The position numbers and the translations under genes are program-made. A DNA stretch of 11,171 nucleotides from Phycisphaerales bacterium (GTDB taxonomy: Bacteria; Planctomycetota; Phycisphaerae; Phycisphaerales; SM1A02). Positions 1 through 6,959 of this stretch are shown in pieces (positions within the stretch are counted from its first letter, which is position 1; every line of letters starts with the position of its first letter). The notes beneath the pieces were generated by a model, which saw only the letters and a program-made list of their open reading frames with translations, was not told the DNA's origin and ran no database searches. The stretch lies in assembly GCA_018882625.1 (NCBI GenBank), contig VERO01000056.1:1-11171 (forward strand), written 5' to 3'.

Positions 1-366
1 GACTGGGAGGGAGCGCTTGATGACGCCGGTCACCTGCGCCGCTGCGTCTCATGCGGAGGTCCCCTCTACCGGGCGAAGCGCCTGCCGCAGGTGACCCCGT
101 TCCTGTCGGGCCTGCTCGTGGTCGCGGTCGTCGTCGCCGCGCTCGGGCAGTCGACCAGCGCGTGGCTTGTTGCGGGCATCGTGACGCTGGCGCTCGTGGA
201 CCTGGCGATCCTGCTGCTGGCGCGGCAGCGACTCGTGTGCTACTCGTGCGGAAGCGCCTTCGGCCAGATCCCCATCGCGCGCTACATCACGCGCTGGGAC
301 TCCAGGGCAGCCCGTGCCGCCCGGCCCCGCGACGCAGGTCAGCCGTCCTCGGCGTCCTCGACCTGA
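1..366 (+). CDS. Membrane hairpin protein with two CxxCG motifs (5' partial)
   Basis: The frame is open from the first base, so the true start lies outside the window; 121 residues are visible, ending at TGA 364-366. Near the visible N-terminus is CVSCGG (Cys15, Cys18), and further on CYSCGS (Cys80, Cys83). Between them lie two hydrophobic stretches, roughly residues 29-49 and 53-76, which look like a two-helix membrane hairpin. Both CxxCG knuckles would sit on the same side of the membrane and could together bind one zinc ion as a split zinc ribbon; that is inference from the spacing. The C-terminal tail is rich in Arg, Ala and Ser. A GTG at 91 could be taken as a start, but it would discard the first CxxC pair, so I prefer the longer frame. 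The last 28 bp overlap the 3' end of yggS on the other strand. I do not recognise the family and give no function. Confidence 0.7.
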   Translation, partial: DWEGALDDAGHLRRCVSCGGPLYRAKRLPQVTPFLSGLLVVAVVVAALGQSTSAWLVAGIVTLALVDLAILLLARQRLVCYSCGSAFGQIPIARYITRWDSRAARAARPRDAGQPSSASST

Positions 367-1118
367 GGCGGCCCGACCACGGCGCCGCCCACACGCACCA
401 CATTGGCGCCGCACTCGATCGCGATCTCGTAGTCGCCGGACATGCCCATCGAGAGCAGGTCGAAGTGCGGTCCGCCCGCACCGGACTGGCGCACGTCATC
501 GAAGATCTCCTTCGCGCGCGCAAACACGCTGCGCACCTCGTCGGGTCCCGCACCCAGCGGTCCCATGCACATCATGCCGCGCGCGCGCACGTTCATCATG
601 GTGTCGAGCTGGTCCACGAAGTGGCGGAGCGCGGGCGGCGCAATGCCGTGCTTGCTCGCCTCGCCGCTGACGTTCACCTCCACGAGGATGTCGGTGGGAC
701 GCTCGCGGCGGACGCCCTGCGCATGGATCTCCTCGGCGAGGCGCAGGTTGTCGACCGAGTGGATGAGCCGGCACGCCTCGATCGCCTTGCGGACCTTGTT
801 GCGCTGCAGCGACCCCACCATGTGCCAGCGGATGTCGGGCACCGCACCGCCGGAGATCTCATGCCTGCGCGTCAGGTGCTCGCCCACCTGCGCGGCGCGC
901 TGCACGAGCTGCTGCACGCGGTTCTCGCCGAAGTCGCGGCATCCGAGCTGGATCAGCTCGTGGATCTGCTCGAGCGAGGCGGTCTTGCTCACCACCACCA
1001 GCAGCACCTGGTCCGGCGTGCGGCCGGAGCGGGCCGCCGCCTCTGCGGCACGCGCGCGCACGAGCTCGTAGCGCTCTCGAATCGTTCCCGGAACGGTCTG
1101 GGCATCCGTGCCTGTCAT
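339..1118 (-). CDS. yggS: YggS/PLPBP-family pyridoxal phosphate homeostasis protein
   Basis: This is a 259-residue protein of the YggS/PROSC family, single-domain alanine-racemase-fold proteins that bind pyridoxal 5'-phosphate and keep the free PLP pool and amino/keto-acid balance in order. No catalytic activity is established for the family, and it acts in the cytoplasm. The PLP lysine is in VVVSKTAS (Lys45). Other family blocks follow in order: FGENRVQ near 63-69, WHMVGSLQRNK, HSVDNLRLAEE, VEVNVSGEASKHG, and near the C-terminus LLSMGMSGDYEIAIECGAN followed by VRVGGAVVG, which carries phosphate-binding residues. Length is slightly above the usual 220-240. ATG at 1118 is chosen because AGGAG lies 9 nt upstream; a TTG two codons earlier would leave only 3 nt. 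A TAGTCT -10-like box lies further upstream. It is transcribed divergently from gpmI and converges on the preceding membrane gene, overlapping it by 28 bp. Confidence 0.96.
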   Translation of the reverse strand: MTGTDAQTVPGTIRERYELVRARAAEAAARSGRTPDQVLLVVVSKTASLEQIHELIQLGCRDFGENRVQQLVQRAAQVGEHLTRRHEISGGAVPDIRWHMVGSLQRNKVRKAIEACRLIHSVDNLRLAEEIHAQGVRRERPTDILVEVNVSGEASKHGIAPPALRHFVDQLDTMMNVRARGMMCMGPLGAGPDEVRSVFARAKEIFDDVRQSGAGGPHFDLLSMGMSGDYEIAIECGANVVRVGGAVVGPPQVEDAEDG

Positions 1119-1127
1119 GGGCAATCT

Positions 1128-1133
1128 CTCCTC
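1128..1133 (-). promoter_or_regulatory. Shine-Dalgarno site of yggS
   Basis: On the minus strand the bases read GAGGAG, 9 nt before ATG 1118. This decides the start against the TTG at 1124. It is the clearest Shine-Dalgarno sequence in the window; several other genes here have none. Confidence 0.75.
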
Positions 1134-1142
1134 GTGGCAACG

Positions 1143-1148
1143 AGACTA
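1143..1148 (-). promoter_or_regulatory. -10-like box TAGTCT for yggS
   Basis: The minus strand reads TAGTCT, a TAnnnT hexamer, 24 nt before the yggS ATG. Transcription would begin about 7 nt downstream, giving a short leader of roughly 17-18 nt that contains the AGGAG site. I see no good TTGACA-like -35. It is arranged back to back with the gpmI -10-like box about 29 bp away. Confidence 0.45.
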
Positions 1149-1176
1149 CCCGCGCGGGGCGCGGGGCATGCAGCCC

Positions 1177-1182
1177 TATCCT
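1177..1182 (+). promoter_or_regulatory. -10-like box TATCCT placed for a leaderless gpmI mRNA
   Basis: TATCCT ends exactly 6 nt before the ATG at 1189, so transcription starting 7 nt after the hexamer would begin at the A of the start codon. No Shine-Dalgarno sequence lies before the ATG. The same motif at the same distance precedes lepB and the lipoprotein gene, which raises confidence in this site and in 1189 as the start. Confidence 0.55.
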
Positions 1183-1188
1183 GCGGCG

Positions 1189-3456
1189 ATGCAGGGAGCG
1201 CCGCTTGCCAACGTGCCGTGCGTGCTCGTCATCCGGGACGGGTGGGGCGAGAACCCGCACCATGCGCATGACCCGTTCAACGCCGTGCGGCGCGCGCAGA
1301 CCCCTGTCGACGATGCGCTCTCCGGGCGCTGGCCGCGCACGCTGATCCGCACGAGCGGCGAGGATGTCGGGCTCCCGATCGGGCCCTCGGGCCCCGTGAT
1401 GGGCAACTCCGAGGTTGGCCACCAGAACATCGGCGCGGGGCGCATCGTCGACCAGGAGCTGATGCGCATCACGCGCGCGATCCGCGACGGGCGGTTCGCC
1501 AGCAACCCGGCGCTGCGGCGGGCGTTCGAGCGTGCGCGCCACGGCCACCGCGTGCACATCATGGGCCTCGTCTCCGACGGCCAGGTGCACAGCGACATCA
1601 GCCACCTTGAGGCGCTGCTCGAGCTCGCGGCTGCCGATGGCGTTCCCGGAGACCGCACCTTCGTGCACGCCTTCACCGATGGGCGAGACACGGCGCCGCG
1701 CGCGGGCACGGGGTACCTGCGCAGGCTCGAGCCGCTGCTGGCGCGCACCGGCGCGCGCATCGCCACCATCTCCGGCCGCTACTGGGCGATGGACCGCGAC
1801 CACCGGTGGGATCGCATCGAGCGCGCCTGGAACGCGCTGCTTGACCGCGGCGCTCCACATGCGCCGAGCGCGCTCGGCGCACTCGAGCGCCACTACGCGA
1901 ATCCCCCATCGCCCTCGCAGGACGGCGACGAGTTCATGCCACCGACGGTGATCGTGCATGAGGGCGCGATCCGCGACGGCGATGCGGTGATCTTCCTCAA
2001 CTTCCGCGGCGACCGCCCGCGCGAGCTCGTGAAGGCGTTTGTGCTCGATGACGCTGCGCTTGGCGCCCTGCCCGGCGGCGGGTTCGCGCGCGGTGCGGTG
2101 CCGAAGGGGATCCTCTTCGTGACGATGGCCGAGTACGAGCACGGCCTGCCGGTGGAGGTGGCGTTCCCCCGCGCAGAACCGATGAAGGACATCCTCGGCG
2201 ACTGGCTCGCGTCGCACGGCATCGCGCAGTTCCGGTGCGCCGAGACGGAGAAGTTCCCGCATGTCACCTTCTTCTTCAACGACTACCGCGAGGAGCCATT
2301 TCGCGGCGAGCGGCGCGAGATCGTGCCAAGCCCGCGCGATGTCGCCACGTACGACCTGAAGCCGCAGATGAGCGCCGAGGGCGTGCGCGATGCGGTGCTC
2401 GCGCGGCTGGCGGCGGACGACTGCGAGCCGGTGATCATCGTGAACTTCGCCAACGGCGACATGGTGGGTCACACGGGAAAGCTGGATGCGACCGTCGCGG
2501 CGATCGAGACCGTTGACGCATGCGTCGGCCGCATCATGGATGCGGCGCTGGCGCGCGGCGGGTCGCTCATCGTCACGGCGGACCACGGCAACGCCGAGCA
2601 GATGCGCGATCCCGCATCCGGCACGCCGCACACCGCGCACACCAACTACCTCGTGCCGCTCTCGGTCGTGGGCGAGCGCTTCCGCGGGCGCTCGCTCCGC
2701 AGCGACGGGCGCCTCGCCGACATCGCGCCCACCCTGCTCGACATGATCGGCATGCCCAAGCCCGAGGCGATGACCGGACGGTCGCTGCTCGTCCCGCCGG
2801 GACCGGATGCGCGCGGCACTGCAGCTATCGTGTCGTCCGCCGTGGAACCGCAGTGCCCCAACCCGGATGACCCGGCCAAGGCCGCACCCGCCGACTGGAC
2901 GGCACCCGCGGCCGAGCCGCCGCCGCCGCGCAACAGACTTGCCATCATCGGCTTCACGCTGTCGATGCTGGGCTTCTTCACGTGCGGCATATCCGGCATG
3001 GCCGGCGCGATCATCAGCGCTGCGGCGCTGCGCCAGAAGCCCCGAGCCTTCGCCATCGCGGGGGTGATCGTGGGGCTGCTGCAGCTGTGCATCCTCACGC
3101 CGATCACGCTTGGCCTGCTGCTGCCTGCGCTCGCCAAGGCCCGCGAAAGTGCGCGGATGGCCAAGGTCCAGCTCGACCTCATGACCTACCAGGTCGCGAT
3201 CGAGGACATGCGTGCGAAGGGCGTCGTGCCGTCGGATCCGGAGTCGATCCGCATGCGCGCCGGTGCGCCAGCCGGCGAGACGCTGCCGCCGACGGACCCT
3301 TGGGGCAACGCGTGGCGCGTGAGCGTGGACGCGGGATCCGGACGCGCGCGCATCGAGAGCGCCGGCCCTGATGGCCGCTTCGACACCGAGGATGACATCC
3401 GCGACAGCCGCATCGCTCCTGATGCGGGGAGCGCGGAGGGCACGGGCAACCCGTGA
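1189..3456 (+). CDS. gpmI: Cofactor-independent phosphoglycerate mutase fused to a DUF4190/pseudopilin-G-like membrane tail
   Basis: Residues 1-534 are a complete 2,3-bisphosphoglycerate-independent phosphoglycerate mutase, which interconverts 3- and 2-phosphoglycerate in glycolysis and gluconeogenesis in the cytosol. Visible blocks are RDGWG (metal ligand Asp17), MGNSEVGHQNIGAGR with the phospho-serine nucleophile Ser74, HAFTDGRDTAP, GRYWAMDRD, NFRGDRPRE, CAETEKFPHVTFFFN, NGDMVGHTG and TADHGNAEQ. With no stop codon the frame then runs through a Pro/Ala linker (about 535-580), a DUF4190-like membrane segment (about 582-640), LLPALAKARESAR, and a tail with DPWGNAW and GPDGRFDTEDD like the GspG C-terminus. 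The whole is 755 residues; GpmI is normally 500-550. ATG 1189 is preferred because TATCCT lies 6 nt upstream; ATG 1168 is the alternative. It overlaps the next gene by 4 bp. The tail may also be made separately from GTG 2842, or the join may be a sequencing error. Confidence 0.92.
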   Translation: MQGAPLANVPCVLVIRDGWGENPHHAHDPFNAVRRAQTPVDDALSGRWPRTLIRTSGEDVGLPIGPSGPVMGNSEVGHQNIGAGRIVDQELMRITRAIRDGRFASNPALRRAFERARHGHRVHIMGLVSDGQVHSDISHLEALLELAAADGVPGDRTFVHAFTDGRDTAPRAGTGYLRRLEPLLARTGARIATISGRYWAMDRDHRWDRIERAWNALLDRGAPHAPSALGALERHYANPPSPSQDGDEFMPPTVIVHEGAIRDGDAVIFLNFRGDRPRELVKAFVLDDAALGALPGGGFARGAVPKGILFVTMAEYEHGLPVEVAFPRAEPMKDILGDWLASHGIAQFRCAETEKFPHVTFFFNDYREEPFRGERREIVPSPRDVATYDLKPQMSAEGVRDAVLARLAADDCEPVIIVNFANGDMVGHTGKLDATVAAIETVDACVGRIMDAALARGGSLIVTADHGNAEQMRDPASGTPHTAHTNYLVPLSVVGERFRGRSLRSDGRLADIAPTLLDMIGMPKPEAMTGRSLLVPPGPDARGTAAIVSSAVEPQCPNPDDPAKAAPADWTAPAAEPPPPRNRLAIIGFTLSMLGFFTCGISGMAGAIISAAALRQKPRAFAIAGVIVGLLQLCILTPITLGLLLPALAKARESARMAKVQLDLMTYQVAIEDMRAKGVVPSDPESIRMRAGAPAGETLPPTDPWGNAWRVSVDAGSGRARIESAGPDGRFDTEDDIRDSRIAPDAGSAEGTGNP
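2826..2831 (+). promoter_or_regulatory. Internal -10-like box TATCGT inside the gpmI fusion
   Basis: TATCGT lies 10 nt before an in-frame GTG at 2842, the same arrangement as TACCAT and GTG at der. It sits at the seam between the mutase and the membrane tail, which is where a separate gene would begin. The link to transcription is inference. Confidence 0.35.
2842..3456 (+). other. Candidate separate gene within gpmI frame: DUF4190 plus pseudopilin-G-like membrane protein
   Basis: Starting at GTG 2842 the same frame would give a 204-residue protein beginning M-E-P-Q-C-P. It has a Pro-rich start, a Gly-rich hydrophobic segment typical of DUF4190 (NRLAIIGFTLSMLGFF, then a second helix after RQKPRAF), a helix with LLPALAKARESAR, and a C-terminal part with DPWGNAW and GPDGRFDTEDD as in type II secretion protein G. 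Planctomycetes commonly encode such membrane-anchored proteins as stand-alone genes. No GFTLIE-type prepilin peptidase site is present, so it is not a standard processed pseudopilin. It precedes a second protein of the same tail type. Whether it is a separate product, a nested product, or only part of the fusion cannot be settled from the sequence. Confidence 0.4.
3435..3440 (+). promoter_or_regulatory. Shine-Dalgarno-like GGAGGG for the 3453 gene
   Basis: GGAGGG lies 12 nt before GTG 3453, within the end of the preceding coding region. The spacing is long but the sequence is strong, and the GTGA stop/start overlap also suggests translational coupling. Confidence 0.45.
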
Positions 3457-3899
3457 CCGCACAGCCATCGGGACTTGACGAGTCCGACATCGCCGCGGAG
3501 CGCCAGTGGGATGAGGCTCGGACGCGCCGGCGATTCATGCTCGCCGTGCTGGCCGTTGCGCTGCTCGTCCCGTGCGCCGGCATCCCGGTGCTGGTGAGCT
3601 GGCTGATCCCCGATGCGGAGCGCACCCTGCGCGAGGCGAAGGCCGCCCAGGCGCAGCTCGAGATGCAGTCGCTGCTCGGGCTCGTCGAGGCGCGCGAGGC
3701 GATCACAGGGCTGCAGGTCGACTCGATCAGCCAGGTTCGCGGAGCGGGCAGCCAGACACCCGGCACTGACCCGTGGAACGGCACCTACCGCCTCGGGCGC
3801 ACCGAGCTCGGCTACCCCTACGTCGAGAGTCCGGGCCCGGACGGGCGCTTCGGCACCGACGACGATCTGCGAAATCCGCCGAAACCCACGACCCAATAA
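3453..3899 (+). CDS. Membrane-anchored protein with pseudopilin-G-like C-terminus
   Basis: This is a 148-residue protein. An Arg-rich cytoplasmic start of about 27 residues is followed by one hydrophobic helix (about 28-52), a charged, Ala-rich helix with coiled-coil character, and a C-terminal module with TDPWNGTYRL, GYPYVESPGPDGRFGTDDDL. The latter matches the GspG C-terminal pattern in which acidic residues of the last loop bind calcium. The N-terminus lacks the GFTLIE-like prepilin cleavage site, so it is probably a permanently anchored relative and not an assembled pseudopilin. The GTG start overlaps the stop of the preceding gene (GTGA), with GGAGGG 12 nt upstream, so the two are probably translated together. 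Its tail resembles that of its upstream neighbour, suggesting tandem duplication and divergence. No specific function can be given. Confidence 0.82.
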   Translation: MTAQPSGLDESDIAAERQWDEARTRRRFMLAVLAVALLVPCAGIPVLVSWLIPDAERTLREAKAAQAQLEMQSLLGLVEAREAITGLQVDSISQVRGAGSQTPGTDPWNGTYRLGRTELGYPYVESPGPDGRFGTDDDLRNPPKPTTQ

Positions 3900-3910
3900 C
3901 ACCTTTGCGC

Positions 3911-3938
3911 TTGTCCGCCGGCGCGGGGCTGCAACAAT
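3911..3938 (+). promoter_or_regulatory. Weak promoter candidate before the transglutaminase-like gene
   Basis: The 97-bp gap 3900-3996 holds TTGTCC (3911-3916) and AACAAT (3933-3938) with a 16-bp spacer, each matching four of six consensus bases. A start near 3945 would give a leader of about 50 nt. No TAnnnT box or close Shine-Dalgarno sequence precedes the ATG at 3997, so this gene does not follow the leaderless pattern of its neighbours. Confidence 0.25.
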
Positions 3939-3996
3939 TGACGCAAGGTTCGGAGGGTCTCGGTCGATTCATCTGTCCAGCGTCCGATCCCAAGCC

Positions 3997-5463
3997 ATGC
4001 GTGCCATCATCCGTTCCACCCTCACGAGGCTCATGTTCCTCGCGATTGTCGTGGTGCTCGCGCCTGTCGCGGCACTCGCGGGCTATGGCGCGGTGCGGCT
4101 CTTCATGGATGTGGCTGGCCGTGAGGTGCACGCGGACTCCGGCGACGGTGCTCGCAGTGCCGCACTGGCGGCGACCAGCCCGAGCGCTGATGGCGGACGC
4201 CATGGCGATGCACCTGAGTTCGAGTCCGCGGCCGACCGCATCTCCAGGCGCGCGCGCGACGCATGGTCGGGATTCGCGGATGCGGTTGCGGGTGGTGCGC
4301 CCGATGTGGCGACCGGTGACGAACCGTCGCAGACCGAGGGCGCGGAGGCCGCCGATGCGGCCACCGATCTGGCCTCCGCGTCGCCGGCGCCGCGTCCGAC
4401 CGAGCCGCTTCCGGCATCGACGCTCGACGTGCTGTCCTTGCCGATGCCGGAGCCCACCCGCAGCGCACCGGTTCCGGCGGCGGAGGCGCGGCGGCCCGAT
4501 CCGCGCAACGCCGCCTTCGACGACTGGATCGCGCGCGCGCGCATGTTCGAGGCGCCGCCGCAGCAGCTCGTGCGCTACGGATGGAGCTGGGACGACCACA
4601 GCTCGCGCATCGTGCGCTTCGAGGGCGACCGCGCCGTCGTCGACCGCAACCGCAAACCCACGCGGTACGAGATCGAGGTTCCCATCGATGTCTCCCTCGC
4701 GGAGGAGCTGGAGGCGCACTTTGGGTTCCCGCGCCATGCGCTCGCGTTCTGGTACCGCTCGCCGGAGGAGCTCCTGGAGAGGCTTGATGCGCAGCAGGCC
4801 GCACTGGAGGCGTGCGGCATGCGTTTCGTGCCCGCAGACGGTTCGACGGGCGAGCTGAACATGCCACGCACGGGTGCCGGCCGGCGCGAGCGCGGCGGCG
4901 CGGATGGCCCTGACCGGCGCACCGGATCGATCGGCCCTGACTACCAGTACCTGCTCGACCACTCGCGCGATGGGCTGCGTCCCGTCGCGCAGGAGATCCT
5001 GCGCAAGGCGAAGGCGGCGGGGGCGCGCGACGTGCGGTCCCAGCTCGCGGCGCTGGCGTCCTTCGTGCAGCACCTCGACTACGTGATTCCACCCAAGCTT
5101 GCCGACGGCAAGGAGCGCGCCGGCCTGCGCACCCCGATGGCCACCATGATCTGGGGCGGTGACTGCGACTCCAAGAGCCTGCTGCTTGCGGGCCTCGTGA
5201 GGTCGGTCGACCTCTGCGACGCCATGCTCGTGCACGTCGACAACGTGCCCGATGGCGCCCCGCGGCCTGCGGGCTCGCGCGCCGACGATGCGGTCGGCCA
5301 CATGATCGCCGGATTCGACGTGCCTGCACGCCCCGAGGACTTCACGATCGACCAGGGACGCCAGCGCTACGTGCTCGTCGAAACGACGAGCGACTGGCGC
5401 ATCGGCCGCATCAGCGCGAAGGTGGCGCGCAGCGTGATCTCGCGTACCGACAGCCTGCGCTGA
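3997..5463 (+). CDS. Membrane-anchored transglutaminase-like protein
   Basis: This is a 488-residue protein with one N-terminal membrane helix or uncleaved signal (about residues 8-34), then a long low-complexity Ala/Pro/Asp/Thr-rich stretch to about residue 165, a conserved-looking middle part, and a C-terminal transglutaminase-like domain of the papain fold. The fold signature is GGDCDSKSLLLAGLV with candidate nucleophile Cys390, VGHMIAG with His435, and RYVLVETTSDWRIG, where Glu462 stands in the third triad position. Such bacterial domains are thought to act as cysteine proteases or amidases, or to modify envelope proteins; the substrate here is unknown. The helix and linker suggest the domain is displayed outside the cytoplasmic membrane. 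The frame is open far upstream, but ATG 3997 is chosen because it directly precedes the hydrophobic segment and starts after the neighbouring gene. It appears to be transcribed alone. Confidence 0.85.
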   Translation: MRAIIRSTLTRLMFLAIVVVLAPVAALAGYGAVRLFMDVAGREVHADSGDGARSAALAATSPSADGGRHGDAPEFESAADRISRRARDAWSGFADAVAGGAPDVATGDEPSQTEGAEAADAATDLASASPAPRPTEPLPASTLDVLSLPMPEPTRSAPVPAAEARRPDPRNAAFDDWIARARMFEAPPQQLVRYGWSWDDHSSRIVRFEGDRAVVDRNRKPTRYEIEVPIDVSLAEELEAHFGFPRHALAFWYRSPEELLERLDAQQAALEACGMRFVPADGSTGELNMPRTGAGRRERGGADGPDRRTGSIGPDYQYLLDHSRDGLRPVAQEILRKAKAAGARDVRSQLAALASFVQHLDYVIPPKLADGKERAGLRTPMATMIWGGDCDSKSLLLAGLVRSVDLCDAMLVHVDNVPDGAPRPAGSRADDAVGHMIAGFDVPARPEDFTIDQGRQRYVLVETTSDWRIGRISAKVARSVISRTDSLR

Positions 5464-5472
5464 CGCTGCCCG

Positions 5473-5478
5473 TACCAT
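5473..5478 (+). promoter_or_regulatory. -10-like box TACCAT before der
   Basis: TACCAT lies in the 25-bp gap after the preceding stop, 10 nt before the GTG of der. A start 7 nt downstream would leave a leader of only about 4 nt. No Shine-Dalgarno sequence is present in the gap. Confidence 0.45.
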
Positions 5479-5488
5479 CGGGACACCA

Positions 5489-6955
5489 GTGCTTCCCGTC
5501 GTCGCCATCGTCGGACGCCCCAATGTGGGCAAGTCCAGCCTCTTCAACCGCATTGCGGGGAAGCGCATCTCCATCGTCGACCCCACACCGGGCGTGACGC
5601 GGGACCGGGTGTCGACGGTGATCACGGTGCTGCCGCCACCAGATGCAGACGAGGATGCGGCGCCGCGCGCCGCCGAGCTCTTCGATACCGGCGGGTACGG
5701 CATCTACACCGCCGAGGGCAAGAGCCTCGACGACGCGGGCCGTGACCTGGGCGCACTCACGCCCGAGATCGAGCGGCAGATCCTCTCGGCTGTGGAGGGT
5801 GCCGCGGTCATCCTGTTCACGGTGGATGCGCAAAGCGGCATCACCAGCCTGGACGAGACGATCGCCACGCTGCTGCGCCGCGGCGGCCAGGCGGACAAGG
5901 CGATCATCATCGTGAACAAGGTGGATGGGCCGTCGTGGGAGGCACACGCGCTCGAGGCCACGCGCCTGGGGTTCGGCGACCCGGTGATGGTGTCGGCCAA
6001 CGCGGGCGTCGGCATCCGTCCGCTGCTCGAGGCGGTATGGACGCGCCTGAGCGCTCTGCCTGATGTCGCAGAGCCGCCTGATGCGGAGATGAGGCTCGCA
6101 ATCGTCGGCAGGCGCAATTCGGGCAAGAGCAGCATCGTCAATGCGCTTGCCGGTGCGCCGCGGGTGATCGTGTCGGAGATCGCAGGCACCACGCGCGACT
6201 CGGTGGACGTGCGCTTCGAGTCAGGCGGCAGGTCATTTCTCGCGATCGACACGGCTGGAGTCCGCAAGCGCAGCAAGTACGCCGATGACGTCGAGTGGTA
6301 CTCGCAAGCGCGGACGCAGAACGCCATCAGGCGGTGCGATGTGGCCTTCCTGCTGCTCGACGCCACCGAGAAGGTGTCGCAGGTGGAGAAGCACCTCGCA
6401 TCCGAGCTGATGGAGCAGTTCAAGCCGGTCGTGATCGTGCTCAACAAGTGGGACCTGCTGCCCAAGGGCTCGTCTGCGGATGACTTCGCCGACTACATCT
6501 CCCAGGAGCTGCCGGGACTCGACTTTGCGCCCATCGTGTGCGTGAGCGCAGCCACGGGTGAGGGCGTGCAGGATGCGGTGGCGATGGCCTTCAACCTGCA
6601 CACGCAGGCGGGCCACCGCGAGACGACCGGCAAGCTCAACGCCGTGATCCGCGCCGTGCTGGCTGAGCGCGGGCCAAGCTCCCGCCTCGGCACCACCGCC
6701 AAGATCTTCTACGTGTCGCAGATCGCGACGCGGCCGCCGACGATCGCGGTCGTGGTGAACAAGCCGAGGCTCTTCGAGGGCGGCTACGAGCGCTACCTCC
6801 TCAACCGGATGCGCGAGGAGCTGCCGTTCGCGGAGGTGCCCATCAAGCTGGTCTTCAGCGAGCGCCGGCGGCGCGACATGAGCCAAGGCGCGCCGAGCGG
6901 GCGCACGCGCGATGCGTCGGCCGCGGAGCCCGAACGGGAAGAGTTCGAGTCCTGA
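5489..6955 (+). CDS. der: Ribosome biogenesis GTPase Der (EngA)
   Basis: Der is the only bacterial GTPase family with two tandem G domains; it acts in the cytoplasm in maturation of the 50S ribosomal subunit. G domain 1 shows GRPNVGKS (residues 9-16), the switch TRDR (37-40), DTGG (66-69) and NKVD (143-146). G domain 2 shows GRRNSGKS (207-214), DTAGVRKRSK and NKWD (319-322). The C-terminal KH-like domain is seen in LNAVIRAVLAERGPSSR and PFAEVPIKLVFSERRRR. At 488 residues it is at the long end for the family. Part of the excess is an acidic, Pro-rich insertion between TRDR and DTGG (PPPDADEDAAPRAAE) and a longer loop after DTGG; there is also a charged tail. GTG 5489 gives the canonical start M-L-P-V-V-A-I-V-G. 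It is followed after 4 nt by the PSP1/RicT-like gene, so the two are probably co-transcribed from TACCAT. Confidence 0.97.
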   Translation: MLPVVAIVGRPNVGKSSLFNRIAGKRISIVDPTPGVTRDRVSTVITVLPPPDADEDAAPRAAELFDTGGYGIYTAEGKSLDDAGRDLGALTPEIERQILSAVEGAAVILFTVDAQSGITSLDETIATLLRRGGQADKAIIIVNKVDGPSWEAHALEATRLGFGDPVMVSANAGVGIRPLLEAVWTRLSALPDVAEPPDAEMRLAIVGRRNSGKSSIVNALAGAPRVIVSEIAGTTRDSVDVRFESGGRSFLAIDTAGVRKRSKYADDVEWYSQARTQNAIRRCDVAFLLLDATEKVSQVEKHLASELMEQFKPVVIVLNKWDLLPKGSSADDFADYISQELPGLDFAPIVCVSAATGEGVQDAVAMAFNLHTQAGHRETTGKLNAVIRAVLAERGPSSRLGTTAKIFYVSQIATRPPTIAVVVNKPRLFEGGYERYLLNRMREELPFAEVPIKLVFSERRRRDMSQGAPSGRTRDASAAEPEREEFES

Positions 6956-6959
6956 CCGG

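Noticed and set aside
1108..1188. Longer N-terminus for gpmI from GTG 1108 or ATG 1168
   Set aside because: GTG 1108 overlaps yggS and its regulatory sites. ATG 1168 has no Shine-Dalgarno sequence and would place TATCCT inside the gene; 1189 fits the mutase start and the 6-nt spacing rule.
859..3468. A very long open frame (869 codons) on the minus strand opposite gpmI
   Set aside because: Its product is Arg/Ala/His-rich without family motifs, and the plus strand carries unmistakable phosphoglycerate mutase blocks. Long antisense frames are common in DNA of this GC content.
3938..3966. TTGACG at 3938-3943 as a -35 element
   Set aside because: At 15-19 bp downstream there is no acceptable -10 hexamer; the sequence there is GC-rich.
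3727..5703. Long open frame on the minus strand opposite the transglutaminase-like gene and der start
   Set aside because: Low-complexity Arg-rich translation, and it covers two genes and a promoter gap on the plus strand.
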